A stretch of DNA of 64,000 nt. Origin: SAR116 cluster bacterium AG-426-I14 (GTDB lineage Bacteria; Pseudomonadota; Alphaproteobacteria; Puniceispirillales; Marisalimonadaceae). The notes under the pieces are model-generated. The model saw only the letters and a list, made by a program, of their open reading frames with translations. It had not been told where the DNA came from and made no database searches. This document shows, piece by piece, positions 9,645 through 18,653 of this stretch (its first letter is position 1; every line of letters starts with the position of its first letter). Position numbers and translations under genes: made by a program. The stretch is from assembly GCA_003210055.1 (NCBI GenBank), contig QCNS01000004.1, positions 1 through 64,000 on the forward strand. Direction: 5' to 3'.

Positions 9645-10160
9645 TTATTTCTCATCTTTAAAAATTGGGGAAGCGTTCTTATCATAAGAAGCCTCTTGAT
9701 CATTCAAAACAAATATAAAGTCGTCGATAAGTGCAATTAAAAATATCGTAACACCTAATGACATTGATAAACGTGGTATCCAAAAAGGTATAGCTAATAA
9801 ACCAGGGCTTATATCATCAAAAATAAAAGAAAAATAAACGAAATCCCATGACCAATATGTTAGATATCCTGTAAATAAAATACAAAATGTTAAAGCAAAT
9901 AATTCTTGATATTTTTTAGCTTTTTTTTCTAACAACCGAGTTAATAAAGTTACTCTTATATGTTCACCACCTCTAAAAGTATATGCTAAACCAAAAAATG
10001 TTAGGGCAGCCAGACTAAAACCGGCAGTCTCGGTTGAGTCTATAGTAATATTGACAAATCTACCTAATATTTGAGCAATAATTGTTAAAGCTATAAGTGC
10101 TAAAAAAATAGCTGAGAGATAACCACTTAAAAGGTATATTTTATCTAATATTTTTCTCAT
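9645..10160 (-). CDS. dctQ: TRAP transporter small permease (DctQ family)
   Basis: The 171-residue protein has four hydrophobic segments, the normal layout of DctQ, and the family-like segment TAGFSLAALTFFGLAYTFRGGEHIRVTLL. It is the small membrane subunit linking DctP delivery to the DctM channel. It sits between dctP (16-base gap) and dctM (13-base gap) on the same strand. Sequence divergence in this family is high, so the call rests on topology, the GGEHIRV-type motif and position. Confidence 0.87.
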   Translation of the reverse strand: MRKILDKIYLLSGYLSAIFLALIALTIIAQILGRFVNITIDSTETAGFSLAALTFFGLAYTFRGGEHIRVTLLTRLLEKKAKKYQELFALTFCILFTGYLTYWSWDFVYFSFIFDDISPGLLAIPFWIPRLSMSLGVTIFLIALIDDFIFVLNDQEASYDKNASPIFKDEK

Positions 10161-10176
10161 GGTTATCTCTTAAATT

Positions 10177-11151
10177 TTATCTCATAGAAAGATAACGATC
10201 TAAAACAGCATTAGCCTCAGGGCTTGCCTTTTTTCTCCAATCTTTCATCATGGCTTGACCAATTTCTTTCATCTTTGAGATCACTTCATCAGGAGCGTTT
10301 TTTGATTTCATACCATTTTTCTCTAGTATTCCAATCTGTTTTCGAGTTGTTGCAGCACTCATTTCCCAACCTCTAAGCTCTGCTCTATCTGCAGCAGCCA
10401 AAACATGACTTTGATCTGCTTTCGATAAAGCGTTAAAAGCTTTATTTGTTACGATAACTGCATTTTTACTAAAGATAGCTCCGGCATAAGTAAAATGTTT
10501 TGTATTATCCCATGCTTGTATATCAATACCAGTTTGTGGACTTGTAAACAATGCTTCTATTAAGCCCGTAGAAAAAGCTTGAGGTATTTCAGCAAATGGT
10601 AAAATCGTTGCATTAAAACCTAGCATAGATCCCATTTGTTGAGTAGCTGTAGAATAAATGCGAAGTTTTTTTCCATTAAAATCTGAAACTTTATTTACAG
10701 GAAATTTAGTATAAAAACCTTGTCCAGGCCAAGGGGAAGTGTAAAGAATTCGTAGTCCTTTCTTATTAAATTTCTCTTGAAGGTACGCATGTTTTACTTC
10801 CTTTAACAACCATGCACTAGCATAGTCTGGAGCAATAAATGGTAAACCTGCAAGAATGTACATTGGATCTTCATTTCCATAAATACCAAATCTTATTTCT
10901 CCAATTGGTATCTGTCCTCTTTGCAAAGATGTCTTAATTGCATCAAGTTTGATAAGAGTATCGTTAGGATTTAAATTTATTTTGACAGATGAACCTGATT
11001 TTACATCATCAATGAATTTAATTATGTTTTGTGTATGAAAATTGCTTTTCGGATATCCAGATGCCATTGTCCACTCAGCTGCTTGTGAACTAAAAGTCCA
11101 GAGACCTATTAAACAACTAACTAACAAAAGTCTAAATTTTCTAAGTATCAT
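10177..11151 (-). CDS. dctP: TRAP transporter periplasmic substrate-binding protein (DctP family)
   Basis: The 324-residue protein begins with a Sec signal peptide that ends near SQAA, residues 22-25. The mature part has the DctP layout, with the conserved RIYSTATQQMGSMLGFNATILPFAEIPQAFSTG-type block split around residues 160-195. The arginine of the KLRIYS motif is the usual carboxylate anchor, so the ligand probably carries an acid group. It is the first gene of the TRAP-hyuAB operon; the 164-base spacer upstream is the likely promoter region, although I could not identify boxes with confidence. A ureide or cyclic amide acid is an inference from the hyuAB neighbours. Confidence 0.9.
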   Translation of the reverse strand: MILRKFRLLLVSCLIGLWTFSSQAAEWTMASGYPKSNFHTQNIIKFIDDVKSGSSVKINLNPNDTLIKLDAIKTSLQRGQIPIGEIRFGIYGNEDPMYILAGLPFIAPDYASAWLLKEVKHAYLQEKFNKKGLRILYTSPWPGQGFYTKFPVNKVSDFNGKKLRIYSTATQQMGSMLGFNATILPFAEIPQAFSTGLIEALFTSPQTGIDIQAWDNTKHFTYAGAIFSKNAVIVTNKAFNALSKADQSHVLAAADRAELRGWEMSAATTRKQIGILEKNGMKSKNAPDEVISKMKEIGQAMMKDWRKKASPEANAVLDRYLSMR

Positions 11152-11315
11152 ATTTAATCTCCTTATAAAATTTTAATCACTAGAAAAATTTCCAGTATAA
11201 TTGTTTGAGTTAGTAATTATTATTTCAATCTTTTTTTTTACACGAGTCAATAAACCAATGATCTAAATTTGTAAGTTCAATTGAAAATTATTTTAGCAAT
11301 TTTAAAGGCGAGTGC

Positions 11316-12227
11316 TTACAATTTAACTCCTGCCCAAAATTTTGCTATTTCCTCTCTTTTTGCAACCCAGGTTTTTTCTGATATACTTATGTAGTCCAAC
11401 AATTTTTTTAGACCATTGATTCTACCTGGACGGCCAATGATTCGGGGATGTAATCCTATTGACATCATTTTTAATTTTTCATCCCTAGTTTCTAATAAAA
11501 GCTGGTCAAATGCACCCTTGCAGTAAATAAAAAAATCATCTGATTGAACAAATCCTCCATTAGACTCATATCTCATATCATTGGTATCAAATGCATAAGG
11601 TATTACAATAATAGACTTATTTTTAAAATTTACTTTGTAAGGCAAATCATCATTGTATGCATTAGAGTCATATAAAAACCCTCCATGTTCCAATAATAGT
11701 TTTCTTGTATTGATTGAAGTTGCAGATCTCGTATGCCACCCCAAAGGTGGTTTACCAGTTAATTTTAATATGTCATTATAACATTTGTTTATAATTTTTC
11801 TTTCTTCGTTTTCACTTAAATTAAAATGTGAAATCCACTTTACACCATGTGCAGATATTTCATGCCCTCTATTCAATATTTCTTTTATTAGCCAAGGTGA
11901 TTTTTCTAATGCTTGGGAACAGCAACTAAATGTGACTGGCAATTTGTATTTATCTAATAAATGAATGATTCTCCAAAAACCTGAACGTAAGCCATACTCA
12001 AAATGAGATTCCATACAAAGATCAGGCAAGTTATTTTCTAATTTTATTTTATTATTTTCATAGATATATTCGTTTATACTATCACCTGAACTGACAGATA
12101 GTTCAGCACCTTCTTCAATATTCACAACAATTGATAGAGCTATTTTTTTATTACCTGGCCAATTAATCTTAAGTTTTGTATCTCCATAACCAAAAAAATT
12201 TCTTTTATTTAATTCTTTATCTTGCAT
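11316..12227 (-). CDS. puuE: Cofactor-independent allantoinase, polysaccharide-deacetylase fold
   Basis: This 303-residue protein belongs to the PuuE branch of the NodB/polysaccharide deacetylase fold. Diagnostic blocks are FGYGDTKLKINWPGNKKIAL followed by IVVNIEEGAELSV near the N-terminus, FEYGLRSGFWRI, RGHEISAHGVKW and WHTRSATSINTRKLLLE. PuuE opens the allantoin ring to give allantoate without a bound binuclear zinc centre. That supplies the step between uraD and allantoicase in this island. The gene follows the racemase-like gene by 12 bases and precedes the TRAP operon. A specificity for another cyclic ureide or a deaminating variant cannot be excluded from sequence. Confidence 0.85.
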   Translation of the reverse strand: MQDKELNKRNFFGYGDTKLKINWPGNKKIALSIVVNIEEGAELSVSSGDSINEYIYENNKIKLENNLPDLCMESHFEYGLRSGFWRIIHLLDKYKLPVTFSCCSQALEKSPWLIKEILNRGHEISAHGVKWISHFNLSENEERKIINKCYNDILKLTGKPPLGWHTRSATSINTRKLLLEHGGFLYDSNAYNDDLPYKVNFKNKSIIVIPYAFDTNDMRYESNGGFVQSDDFFIYCKGAFDQLLLETRDEKLKMMSIGLHPRIIGRPGRINGLKKLLDYISISEKTWVAKREEIAKFWAGVKL

Positions 12228-12239
12228 TGCTGACTGAAA

Positions 12240-12989
12240 CTAAATTTCATGTGAGATATAATCTGACAACGTTTTATTTAAACCAATAGATTTTTTTGGA
12301 GGTAATTTTGTTTTATAATTTTTCTTATTCGAAAATTTATTAGTCATTGCAACAGCTAACTCAGCTTGCTTAACAGCGGCTTCAGCACAATCAATAATTG
12401 GAACTGAGATTTTATCCTCTACTTTTTTTTTAAACCCTGAAAGAGGTGCTCCAGCAAAAATTATTACATCCGCACCATCAATTTCCACAGCATCTTTTGC
12501 TGATTTTGTCAAATTTTTTTTCTGGACTGATTGTATTTTGTCTATCGACAAAATAACACTATCAATTGCTCTAAATCCTGCATATCTATCTTTAAGACCA
12601 AGTGTTTCAACACTTTCCTCATACCATGCAGACATATTATTAGTAAATGATATGATACCAAATTTTTTGCCAAATAAACAAGCACTCAACATGGCTGCCT
12701 CACCTAAACCTACAATTGGTATATGAAATAGTGATCTTGCTGCTTTTAGACCAGGATCTCCAAAGGCAGCAATTATTGCAGCATTATAATTTCTATGCTC
12801 TTTTGCAATAACTTCTAAAACAGTTGTTCCAGAAATTTGTGCTTCTGCTTCATTAGAAATATAAGGAAATCCTTTTTTGGCAGTCATGGGAACAAGCTCT
12901 GTTCCAGATGAGGTAACTAATTTAGCAGTATTATACAATTTATCAGTAATTGATTGGGTTGTGTTTGGATTATATAGTAAGATTTTCAA
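12240..12989 (-). CDS. Asp/Glu/hydantoin racemase-fold protein lacking both catalytic cysteines
   Basis: From the TTG at 12989 the product is 249 residues starting MKILLYNPNTTQS, as family members normally do. An AAGGA site lies six bases upstream. A longer ATG frame at 13037 would run through the end of the upstream gene. The fold matches hydantoin racemase (HyuE), but the two catalytic cysteine positions are changed. The first motif reads IIAAFGDPGL (Ala75) and the second reads IFAGAPLSGF (Gly180). The sister protein at 14667 keeps both cysteines. The gene lies between a DapA-family lyase and puuE with short spacers. It probably binds a ureide-like ligand but is unlikely to racemise by the two-base cysteine mechanism. 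Confidence 0.8.
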   Translation of the reverse strand: MKILLYNPNTTQSITDKLYNTAKLVTSSGTELVPMTAKKGFPYISNEAEAQISGTTVLEVIAKEHRNYNAAIIAAFGDPGLKAARSLFHIPIVGLGEAAMLSACLFGKKFGIISFTNNMSAWYEESVETLGLKDRYAGFRAIDSVILSIDKIQSVQKKNLTKSAKDAVEIDGADVIIFAGAPLSGFKKKVEDKISVPIIDCAEAAVKQAELAVAMTNKFSNKKNYKTKLPPKKSIGLNKTLSDYISHEI

Positions 12990-12999
12990 AATGAATCCT

Positions 13000-13950
13000 T
13001 CAAATGCCTTTGGGTACAGAAAGACTCTTCGTTTCAAGGTTTTTTTTCAACCTTGACAATAGACGTTCTAATTCTTCTAAATCATTCTTATCAAGTTTTG
13101 GGCCTGGAGACCTTGTTTTAGAAAATGAAATGACGCCCATTTTTCTCAGTACTTCTTTTCTAATTGCTAAACCAATTCCAAACTGCTGTTCATGTCTAAT
13201 TAAAGGTAAGTATAAATCAAATAAATTTTCAGACTCTTCTATTAAACCTTTTTTGAAAAGGTCAAACACTTCAACTAATATTGAAGTAAATGCAAATCCT
13301 GTCATTATACCATCTGCTCCTCTATAGAGCTCTTGGGGTACATAAAGGCCTCCATTGCCAACTAATATACTATATTTTTTTCTTTCTAAATTTTCTCTTG
13401 AATTAATCAATCGAGTTAATTTCTTATGGCCTGGACAATCTTCGTGTTTAAACATTTCCAACTGTGGATATTTTGAAAAAATTTTTTCTATTGTAGATAC
13501 AGAAAAATATACGTTTGTTGTAGGCGGGTAATCCTGTAAACATATTGGAATACTGTCTAGATATTGAACAACTTGTTCAAAGTAATTTTCAATTTGTTCA
13601 TCGTTTTTTAAACCATTTATTCCTGCAACCATTACTCCATTTGCCCCCATTTGCATTCCTTCATTAGCAATATTTCTTAGGTTGTCGAGCCCTGGATTAC
13701 TTACGCCTATAACAATTGGTATTTTGTCGCGAAGATTTTTAACATATCTTTTAACAAGTTTTTTTTGTTCGTCTAAATTAAGTTTTGGCGCTTCTCCCAT
13801 TACACCTAAAATTGTAATTCCTGTTGAACCACATTCTAAGTAATAATCAGATAATTTATCTACAGAGTTAAAATCAATTTCTCCATTATCTAAAAAGGGT
13901 GTTGTTGCAATTGCATAAACACCTTGTGCATTTGATAGATTGTTTGGCAT
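13000..13950 (-). CDS. Dihydrodipicolinate synthase/N-acetylneuraminate lyase family protein
   Basis: The 316-residue protein has the DapA/NanA TIM-barrel signature. It has a phosphate/carboxylate loop GVMGE (49-53), the catalytic tyrosine Tyr141 in LQDYPP and the Schiff-base lysine Lys168 in MFKHE. Members condense or cleave pyruvate-type ketoacids, and some act as decarboxylase-dehydratases. It is the first gene of a minus-strand group with the cysteine-less racemase-like protein and puuE, so it may act on a ureide-derived ketoacid. The unusual GVMGE loop, in place of GTTGE, argues against ordinary lysine biosynthesis. The precise reaction is unknown. Confidence 0.8.
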   Translation of the reverse strand: MPNNLSNAQGVYAIATTPFLDNGEIDFNSVDKLSDYYLECGSTGITILGVMGEAPKLNLDEQKKLVKRYVKNLRDKIPIVIGVSNPGLDNLRNIANEGMQMGANGVMVAGINGLKNDEQIENYFEQVVQYLDSIPICLQDYPPTTNVYFSVSTIEKIFSKYPQLEMFKHEDCPGHKKLTRLINSRENLERKKYSILVGNGGLYVPQELYRGADGIMTGFAFTSILVEVFDLFKKGLIEESENLFDLYLPLIRHEQQFGIGLAIRKEVLRKMGVISFSKTRSPGPKLDKNDLEELERLLSRLKKNLETKSLSVPKGI

Positions 13951-14033
13951 TTAATTACCTTTAAAACTATTAAAACATTTTAATTGTATGCAGTATTAAA
14001 GAATTAACAAAATATTTTTTAAATTTAAGAAAA

Positions 14034-14660
14034 TTATTCTGTACCATAAATTCTATCTCCAGCATCTCCTAGACCAGGTAAAATATACCCTTTTTTATTT
14101 AATACAGGATCCTTTTGTGCGGCAAAAATATTGGTTTTAGGATATTTTTTTAAAGTTAAATTTATTCCTTCATCACAAGCTAATAGACAAATTAAACTAA
14201 TGTCGTAACAATTATTTTCATTTAAAACCTCAATAGCCCTTATTGCACTGCCCCCAGTAGCTAGCATTGGATCACATAAAAAAACTTTTTTTTTATGAAT
14301 ATTATTAGGTAATTTTGTTAAATAGTCTTTTGGTAATAAAGTTTTATGGTCTCTATAAATGCCAATATGTCCAACTGAACAATTCGGTAATACTTCAAGC
14401 AATCCGTCAACAATTATGGAACCTGCTCTTAAAATTGATACCAAACATGGAAATGGTTTTTTAACTTCTCTACCCTTAAATTTTTCAAGAGGAGTATTAA
14501 TTTGTACATTTTCAGTACTCAAACTTTTAAAAATCTCATATCCCATTAAGTTTGAAACTATTTTGGCACTAATTCGAAAATCAAAGTTGTTTGTATCTTT
14601 TGATCTTAGTTTATTCATATGATGATCAATAAGCGGATGATTTAAAATTTTTACAGACAT
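14034..14660 (-). CDS. upp: Uracil phosphoribosyltransferase
   Basis: The 208-residue protein has the length and motifs of Upp. These are the PRPP-binding block VFLCDPMLATGGSAI, the early LVSILRAGSIIVDG block and the C-terminal uracil-binding GYILPGLGDAGDRIYG. It converts uracil and PRPP to UMP in the cytoplasm. The gene lies six bases after a hydantoin racemase gene in the operon that begins with the PotD-like binding protein. This suggests the ABC transporter of that operon may carry nucleobases or their ring-opened derivatives. Confidence 0.93.
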   Translation of the reverse strand: MSVKILNHPLIDHHMNKLRSKDTNNFDFRISAKIVSNLMGYEIFKSLSTENVQINTPLEKFKGREVKKPFPCLVSILRAGSIIVDGLLEVLPNCSVGHIGIYRDHKTLLPKDYLTKLPNNIHKKKVFLCDPMLATGGSAIRAIEVLNENNCYDISLICLLACDEGINLTLKKYPKTNIFAAQKDPVLNKKGYILPGLGDAGDRIYGTE

Positions 14661-14666
14661 AATTTT

Positions 14667-15404
14667 CTAAGGTTGAAATGGTTTAAAAATTCCTGAATAT
14701 TTTTTTGATCTCGGTTTAGCATAACCTAATTTTTTAGATGTCTTAAGTCCTAATTCTACAAAAGATTCGGCAAATTTTATCGAGACTGAAATTCCTTCAA
14801 TGACTGGTATTTTATATTTATCTTGCATATTTTTTGCAAAATCAGACATTCCAGCACAACCTAAAACTATTATTTCGCTATTCGTATTAGATAAAATTTC
14901 ATGAATTTTATTATCTAATTTTGTTTCAGTAATTTTAGGATTTTTTTCTAAGTCTAAAACTGGAATTTCAACTGAAGTAACTAGATTGCAATTATCATAA
15001 ATGCCGTATTTTTTTAAATTCCCTTTTAAAGCTGGAATAGATCTAGATAACGTTGTAATAACCGAAAAGTTTCCTCCCAAAAGATTAGCGGCATGATATG
15101 AGCATTCGCCTATGCCCAAAACAGGTTTATCAGTAAAAGATCTGCATGCATCTAAGCCAGTATCATCAAAACAAGCTATAATATATGCGTCAGAATATGG
15201 ATTTTTTTTTATTTCAGAAATTATTCCAGGTATACAAAACACCTCATCATAATAACCTTCAATACTCTCGGGACCAAATTCAGGACTTGTTGAGGTTATA
15301 TCAAAGTTAGAAGAAATAATTTTTTTTGCAACCTTTGCTATTCCATTAGTCATCTCTGAAGAAGTGTTAGGATTAATAATACATATTGTTTTCTTTGTTT
15401 TCAT
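14667..15404 (-). CDS. hyuE: Hydantoin/allantoin racemase (Asp/Glu racemase superfamily)
   Basis: The 245-residue protein carries both catalytic cysteine motifs of hydantoin and allantoin racemases: IIACFDDTGL with Cys78 and IVLGCAGMSDF with Cys183. It would interconvert enantiomers of a 5-substituted hydantoin or of allantoin, whose S-form comes from UraD. The ATG overlaps the stop of the upstream ABC permease gene by four bases (ATGA), so it is translationally coupled to an uptake system. upp follows after six bases. Whether the physiological ligand is allantoin or a hydantoin is not decidable from the sequence. Confidence 0.85.
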   Translation of the reverse strand: MKTKKTICIINPNTSSEMTNGIAKVAKKIISSNFDITSTSPEFGPESIEGYYDEVFCIPGIISEIKKNPYSDAYIIACFDDTGLDACRSFTDKPVLGIGECSYHAANLLGGNFSVITTLSRSIPALKGNLKKYGIYDNCNLVTSVEIPVLDLEKNPKITETKLDNKIHEILSNTNSEIIVLGCAGMSDFAKNMQDKYKIPVIEGISVSIKFAESFVELGLKTSKKLGYAKPRSKKYSGIFKPFQP

Positions 15405-16273
15405 TTTACTTTTTTCCTTTTAATAATAAAAAAAGAACCAATTGCAATAAAGATCACTAGAAATGATATTCCAGTGGTTAATGTTCCGAGTGCATAAATT
15501 ACTGGAGTTGTTACAGTTGTGGTTAGACCTTTTAACTCTAAAGGCAAAGTGTTAGTAGCCCCCATTACTTGAGAAGACCTAGCAAGTTCGTCATAAGATA
15601 ATGTAAATCCAAATAAAGCTATACCAACAACACTTGGAGCAATAATTGGTAAGACAATAAATTTAAATGTTTGCCAAGGGGTAGCACCTAAGTCTCTTGA
15701 TGCTTCCTCAAATGATTTATCGAATCTATTAAAAATTGCAAACATAATTAATAGTCCAAATGGTAAAGTCCAGGTAAGTTGAGCACCTAATCCACTAGAA
15801 AACATATTTAAAGTTGTTTGAAAATCATTAATTATCCAATCAATATTATATTTATTGCCAATAAATTTAATTGTTTCATCAATTAATCTGAACTCTAAAG
15901 CGACTCCAAGAGATAAAATGATAGATGGCACAATTAAGCTTGAAATTGTCAGAAAAAATAAAAAATTTGAACCAAAAAATTTTTTTCGAAAAGCCATACC
16001 AGCACTTACTGATAAAATTACCGTCAGTATCATTAGTATGATTCCTAAAAGAATGGATCTTCTAAATGCTGAACCAATGTCAACATAACCTCCGCCTTCC
16101 CAAAGTTTTTCAAACCAGTGAAATGAAAAACCATTCATTGGAAATGTTAGACCTCCTTCAGGTCCCTGAAAGCTTAGCAAAACAATAGTAAAAGTGGGTC
16201 CATAAAGAAAAATTACGAAGGTTATAAAAAAAACCCAACAAAAATAAAATGATTTTCCCTTTTTATTTATCAT
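15401..16273 (-). CDS. ABC transporter permease, PotC-like
   Basis: The 290-residue protein has six hydrophobic segments and the permease EAA loop, read here as EEASRDLGATPWQTFKFIVLPIIAPSV split near residue 195, typical of spermidine/putrescine-type transporters. It abuts the PotB-like gene without a gap and overlaps hyuE by four bases. With the other PotABD-like genes in this region it forms one importer. Homology to polyamine systems defines the family and not the ligand; the surrounding hydantoinase, racemase, allantoicase and upp genes point to a cyclic ureide or pyrimidine. Confidence 0.88.
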   Translation of the reverse strand: MINKKGKSFYFCWVFFITFVIFLYGPTFTIVLLSFQGPEGGLTFPMNGFSFHWFEKLWEGGGYVDIGSAFRRSILLGIILMILTVILSVSAGMAFRKKFFGSNFLFFLTISSLIVPSIILSLGVALEFRLIDETIKFIGNKYNIDWIINDFQTTLNMFSSGLGAQLTWTLPFGLLIMFAIFNRFDKSFEEASRDLGATPWQTFKFIVLPIIAPSVVGIALFGFTLSYDELARSSQVMGATNTLPLELKGLTTTVTTPVIYALGTLTTGISFLVIFIAIGSFFIIKRKKVK

Positions 16274-17143
16274 TTATAATTCTTTTCTAATATCAATAAA
16301 TTTTGTCATAATCCATATAATAAATATCGTGATAATGAGTAAAATAACTGCATTTGCAGCTGCCGCGGGTAATTGAAGATAACTCATTTCAACTTGAATA
16401 ATCTTGCCTATAGATGCTAATTGTTGACCACCCATAATTCCAATAGTTATAAAATCTCCCATAACGACTGTAATGACAAATATTGACCCTATAACAATGC
16501 CGGGTTTACAAAGAGGTATAATAATATTAATTAATATTTGAAATCCATTTGCACCTGCATCGTATGCAGCCTCGATGATAGATTTATCAATCCTCAACAT
16601 TGAGTTGAATATTGGAACTATCATAAACAATGTATATAAATGAATAAATGCTAAAACTACAGAAAAGTGAGAATACAAAAACCACTCTTGAGGTTCGTCA
16701 ATAATACCAGTAGATAACAAAAAAGAATTAAACAAGCCATTTCTACCCAAAAGAGGTATCCAAGAGACCATTCTTATCACATTTGAAGTCCAAAAAGGAA
16801 TTGTACAAATCAAAAATAATGTGATTTGCAAACCTAATGATTTGACATGAAAAGCTAAAAAATATGCAATTGTAAATCCTGCTAACAAGGTAAATAGCCA
16901 GGACAGAAAACAAAAATAGAAGGTCGATAGGTATGTTTTAAAAGTTACGCAAACATCTTTAGAATAATCAAAACAGTTGTTAAAAATATAAGCATAATTT
17001 TCAAAAATAAAATCAGGTATTATAGAATATTCGTTATAATCCCAAAAACTTACTATAACAGTTAAAATTAGTGGAATTAAAAAAAAACACAAAAAAACTA
17101 AATAAAATGGAGCAGCAAGAAAAAAACTTTTTCTATTATTCAT
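16274..17143 (-). CDS. ABC transporter permease, PotB-like
   Basis: The 289-residue inner-membrane protein starts with a positively charged stub and a hydrophobic helix and has six transmembrane segments. Its EAA loop reads IEAAYDAGANGFQILINIIIPL. It pairs with the PotC-like permease that follows directly. A 26-base perfect stem-loop at 17170-17195 lies between this gene and the upstream binding-protein gene, a common arrangement that lets the binding protein be made in excess over the permeases. The ligand assignment is open, as for the whole transporter. Confidence 0.88.
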   Translation of the reverse strand: MNNRKSFFLAAPFYLVFLCFFLIPLILTVIVSFWDYNEYSIIPDFIFENYAYIFNNCFDYSKDVCVTFKTYLSTFYFCFLSWLFTLLAGFTIAYFLAFHVKSLGLQITLFLICTIPFWTSNVIRMVSWIPLLGRNGLFNSFLLSTGIIDEPQEWFLYSHFSVVLAFIHLYTLFMIVPIFNSMLRIDKSIIEAAYDAGANGFQILINIIIPLCKPGIVIGSIFVITVVMGDFITIGIMGGQQLASIGKIIQVEMSYLQLPAAAANAVILLIITIFIIWIMTKFIDIRKEL

Positions 17144-17169
17144 AATGTTTTTTTATATGGAAATTGTAA

Positions 17170-17195
17170 TTAGGGCAATATAAATATTGCCCTAA
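17170..17195 (-). terminator. Intercistronic stem-loop between binding protein and permease genes
   Basis: TTAGGGCAATA at 17170-17180 and TATTGCCCTAA at 17185-17195 are perfect reverse complements around a four-base loop, an 11-bp stem. On the minus strand no long T-run follows, so it is more likely an mRNA stabiliser or partial attenuator than a full terminator. Confidence 0.6.
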
Positions 17196-17207
17196 CTATA
17201 TGTATAT

Positions 17208-18491
17208 TTAGGAAGCAATCATTTCATTCCATTTTCTAACCATGTATTTATTTTCATCCATGGTAGCATTCCAACAAGCCACAGATCCCATTCTATCTTC
17301 ATAAGATCCACCATCTCTAATTTCTCCCTTAGAGGCCAATTTCTTTCCTGTTGGTGATAAAATATCTTGTGATGCAGGTTTTCCTTTCATCCAATAGTCC
17401 CATTCGTAAGACTTCATATTTTTCTCAGCTGTTGTAAGAACTGCAGAGTAATAACCTTGTCTATTTAGGTAAGCTCCCATCCAGCCAGATAAAAACCAAT
17501 TAATATATTCGTAGGCAATATCAGCTTGTCTACCTTTCGCAGTTGATGGTAAGGCAAAGCCTGCAGCCCAAGCTCTGTAACCTTCTTTTAAAGGTTGATA
17601 TACACAAGGTATGCCTTGAGACCTTACTGCTGTGATAGCAGGTGACCACATTGATTGTATTACAACTTCACCTGAGGCCATTAAATTTACACTCTCATTA
17701 AAGTCGCTCCAAAAAGCTCTAAATTGACCTGCTTTCTTTGCTTCAGTAAAAATTTTCATCGTCAGATCAATTTCTTTTTTAGTCATATTACCTTTGTCGG
17801 GATATTTGTATTCACCCATAGCCTCTACAACCATTGCAGCATCCATAATACCGATTGAAGGAATATTTAATATTGAAGCCTTTCCTTTAAATTCTGGGTT
17901 AAGTAATTCAGCCCAAGTACTTATCGGTCTCTTTATTAAATCTGGTCTGATTCCAAGAGTGTCTGCGTTATATACAGTTGGGATAAGTGTGACATATTGT
18001 GTTGGATCTTTTGAGAATTCTTTTGACTTTGCACCTTTTAGATAAAGAACTTTTTTAGGAGCAGTTCCTTGATCTCCTATAGTTTTTCCAGCAACTTTAC
18101 CCTCAGTAAATGCAGTAACTACATTTCCCCATTCTTTAATCTTTTTAGTATCCATACCAAGCAAACTTCCAGATGGAACAAGTTTAGGCATACTGAAATA
18201 TTCAGAGTCTACAATATCAAAACTATTGGGTTGAGTTAAAATTGTTTTAACAACATCATCTGTAGTCTTGGATATATATTTAACTTTTATACCTGTATCC
18301 TCAAAAAGTTTCTTTTCAGGCTCATTTCCCATGTTAACAGCAGTCCCCAAATATCTTAGAGTTGGGGTTCCTGAGGCGTGGATTGCAGGAAAACCTGTAA
18401 TTAATCCGGAACCAGCTACAGCGCCAACTGCTGCCACAGATGATTTTATCATATTTCTTCTAGTAATCTTTTTAGACATTTTCTTTGACAT
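17208..18491 (-). CDS. ABC transporter substrate-binding protein, PotD-like, with twin-arginine leader
   Basis: The 427-residue protein begins with a twin-arginine-type leader: TRRNMIKS with Arg11-Arg12, a hydrophobic stretch and a likely cleavage after AIHA near residue 39. The mature part follows the PotD/PotF extracellular solute-binding pattern (family 1). Tat export implies folding before export. It is the first gene of the operon continuing with two permeases, hyuE and upp, and is divergent from the matching ATPase gene at 18654. The ligand is unknown; a nucleobase-derived ureide, hydantoin or pyrimidine is suggested by context. Confidence 0.88.
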   Translation of the reverse strand: MSKKMSKKITRRNMIKSSVAAVGAVAGSGLITGFPAIHASGTPTLRYLGTAVNMGNEPEKKLFEDTGIKVKYISKTTDDVVKTILTQPNSFDIVDSEYFSMPKLVPSGSLLGMDTKKIKEWGNVVTAFTEGKVAGKTIGDQGTAPKKVLYLKGAKSKEFSKDPTQYVTLIPTVYNADTLGIRPDLIKRPISTWAELLNPEFKGKASILNIPSIGIMDAAMVVEAMGEYKYPDKGNMTKKEIDLTMKIFTEAKKAGQFRAFWSDFNESVNLMASGEVVIQSMWSPAITAVRSQGIPCVYQPLKEGYRAWAAGFALPSTAKGRQADIAYEYINWFLSGWMGAYLNRQGYYSAVLTTAEKNMKSYEWDYWMKGKPASQDILSPTGKKLASKGEIRDGGSYEDRMGSVACWNATMDENKYMVRKWNEMIAS

Positions 18492-18590
18492 AAATCTCTC
18501 CTTTAATTTAAATATGGCATCAACAAAATTATTAAGCTTTTGATAATACTTTAATCAAAAAGGGATAAATACTACAAAAAAATAACTTAA

Positions 18591-18638
18591 TGATTAAATT
18601 TTGTAACTTTCATACTAAAGTTGTATTAAATTTAATCA
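18591..18638. promoter_or_regulatory. 48-bp interrupted inverted repeat in the divergent transporter promoter region
   Basis: TGATTAAATTT at 18591-18601 and AAATTTAATCA at 18628-18638 are perfect reverse complements. Inside them AACTTT at 18605-18610 is mirrored by AAAGTT at 18617-18622, so both repeats share one centre near 18614. The element ends 15 bases before the ATG of the PotA-like gene and lies 100 bases from the divergent binding-protein gene. It could be an operator for an unlinked regulator or a hairpin in the 5' leader of potA. No regulator gene adjoins it. Confidence 0.55.
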
Positions 18639-18653
18639 TTTTTAAGAGAGATT

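Noticed and set aside
11152-11315. Terminator or riboswitch before the TRAP operon
   Set aside because: I saw only AT-rich short dyads and no conserved riboswitch core; I keep only a general promoter-region remark.
13004-13327. Plus-strand open frame of 107 residues opposite the DapA-family gene
   Set aside because: It is a shadow of a gene with clear catalytic residues on the other strand, with no motif of its own.
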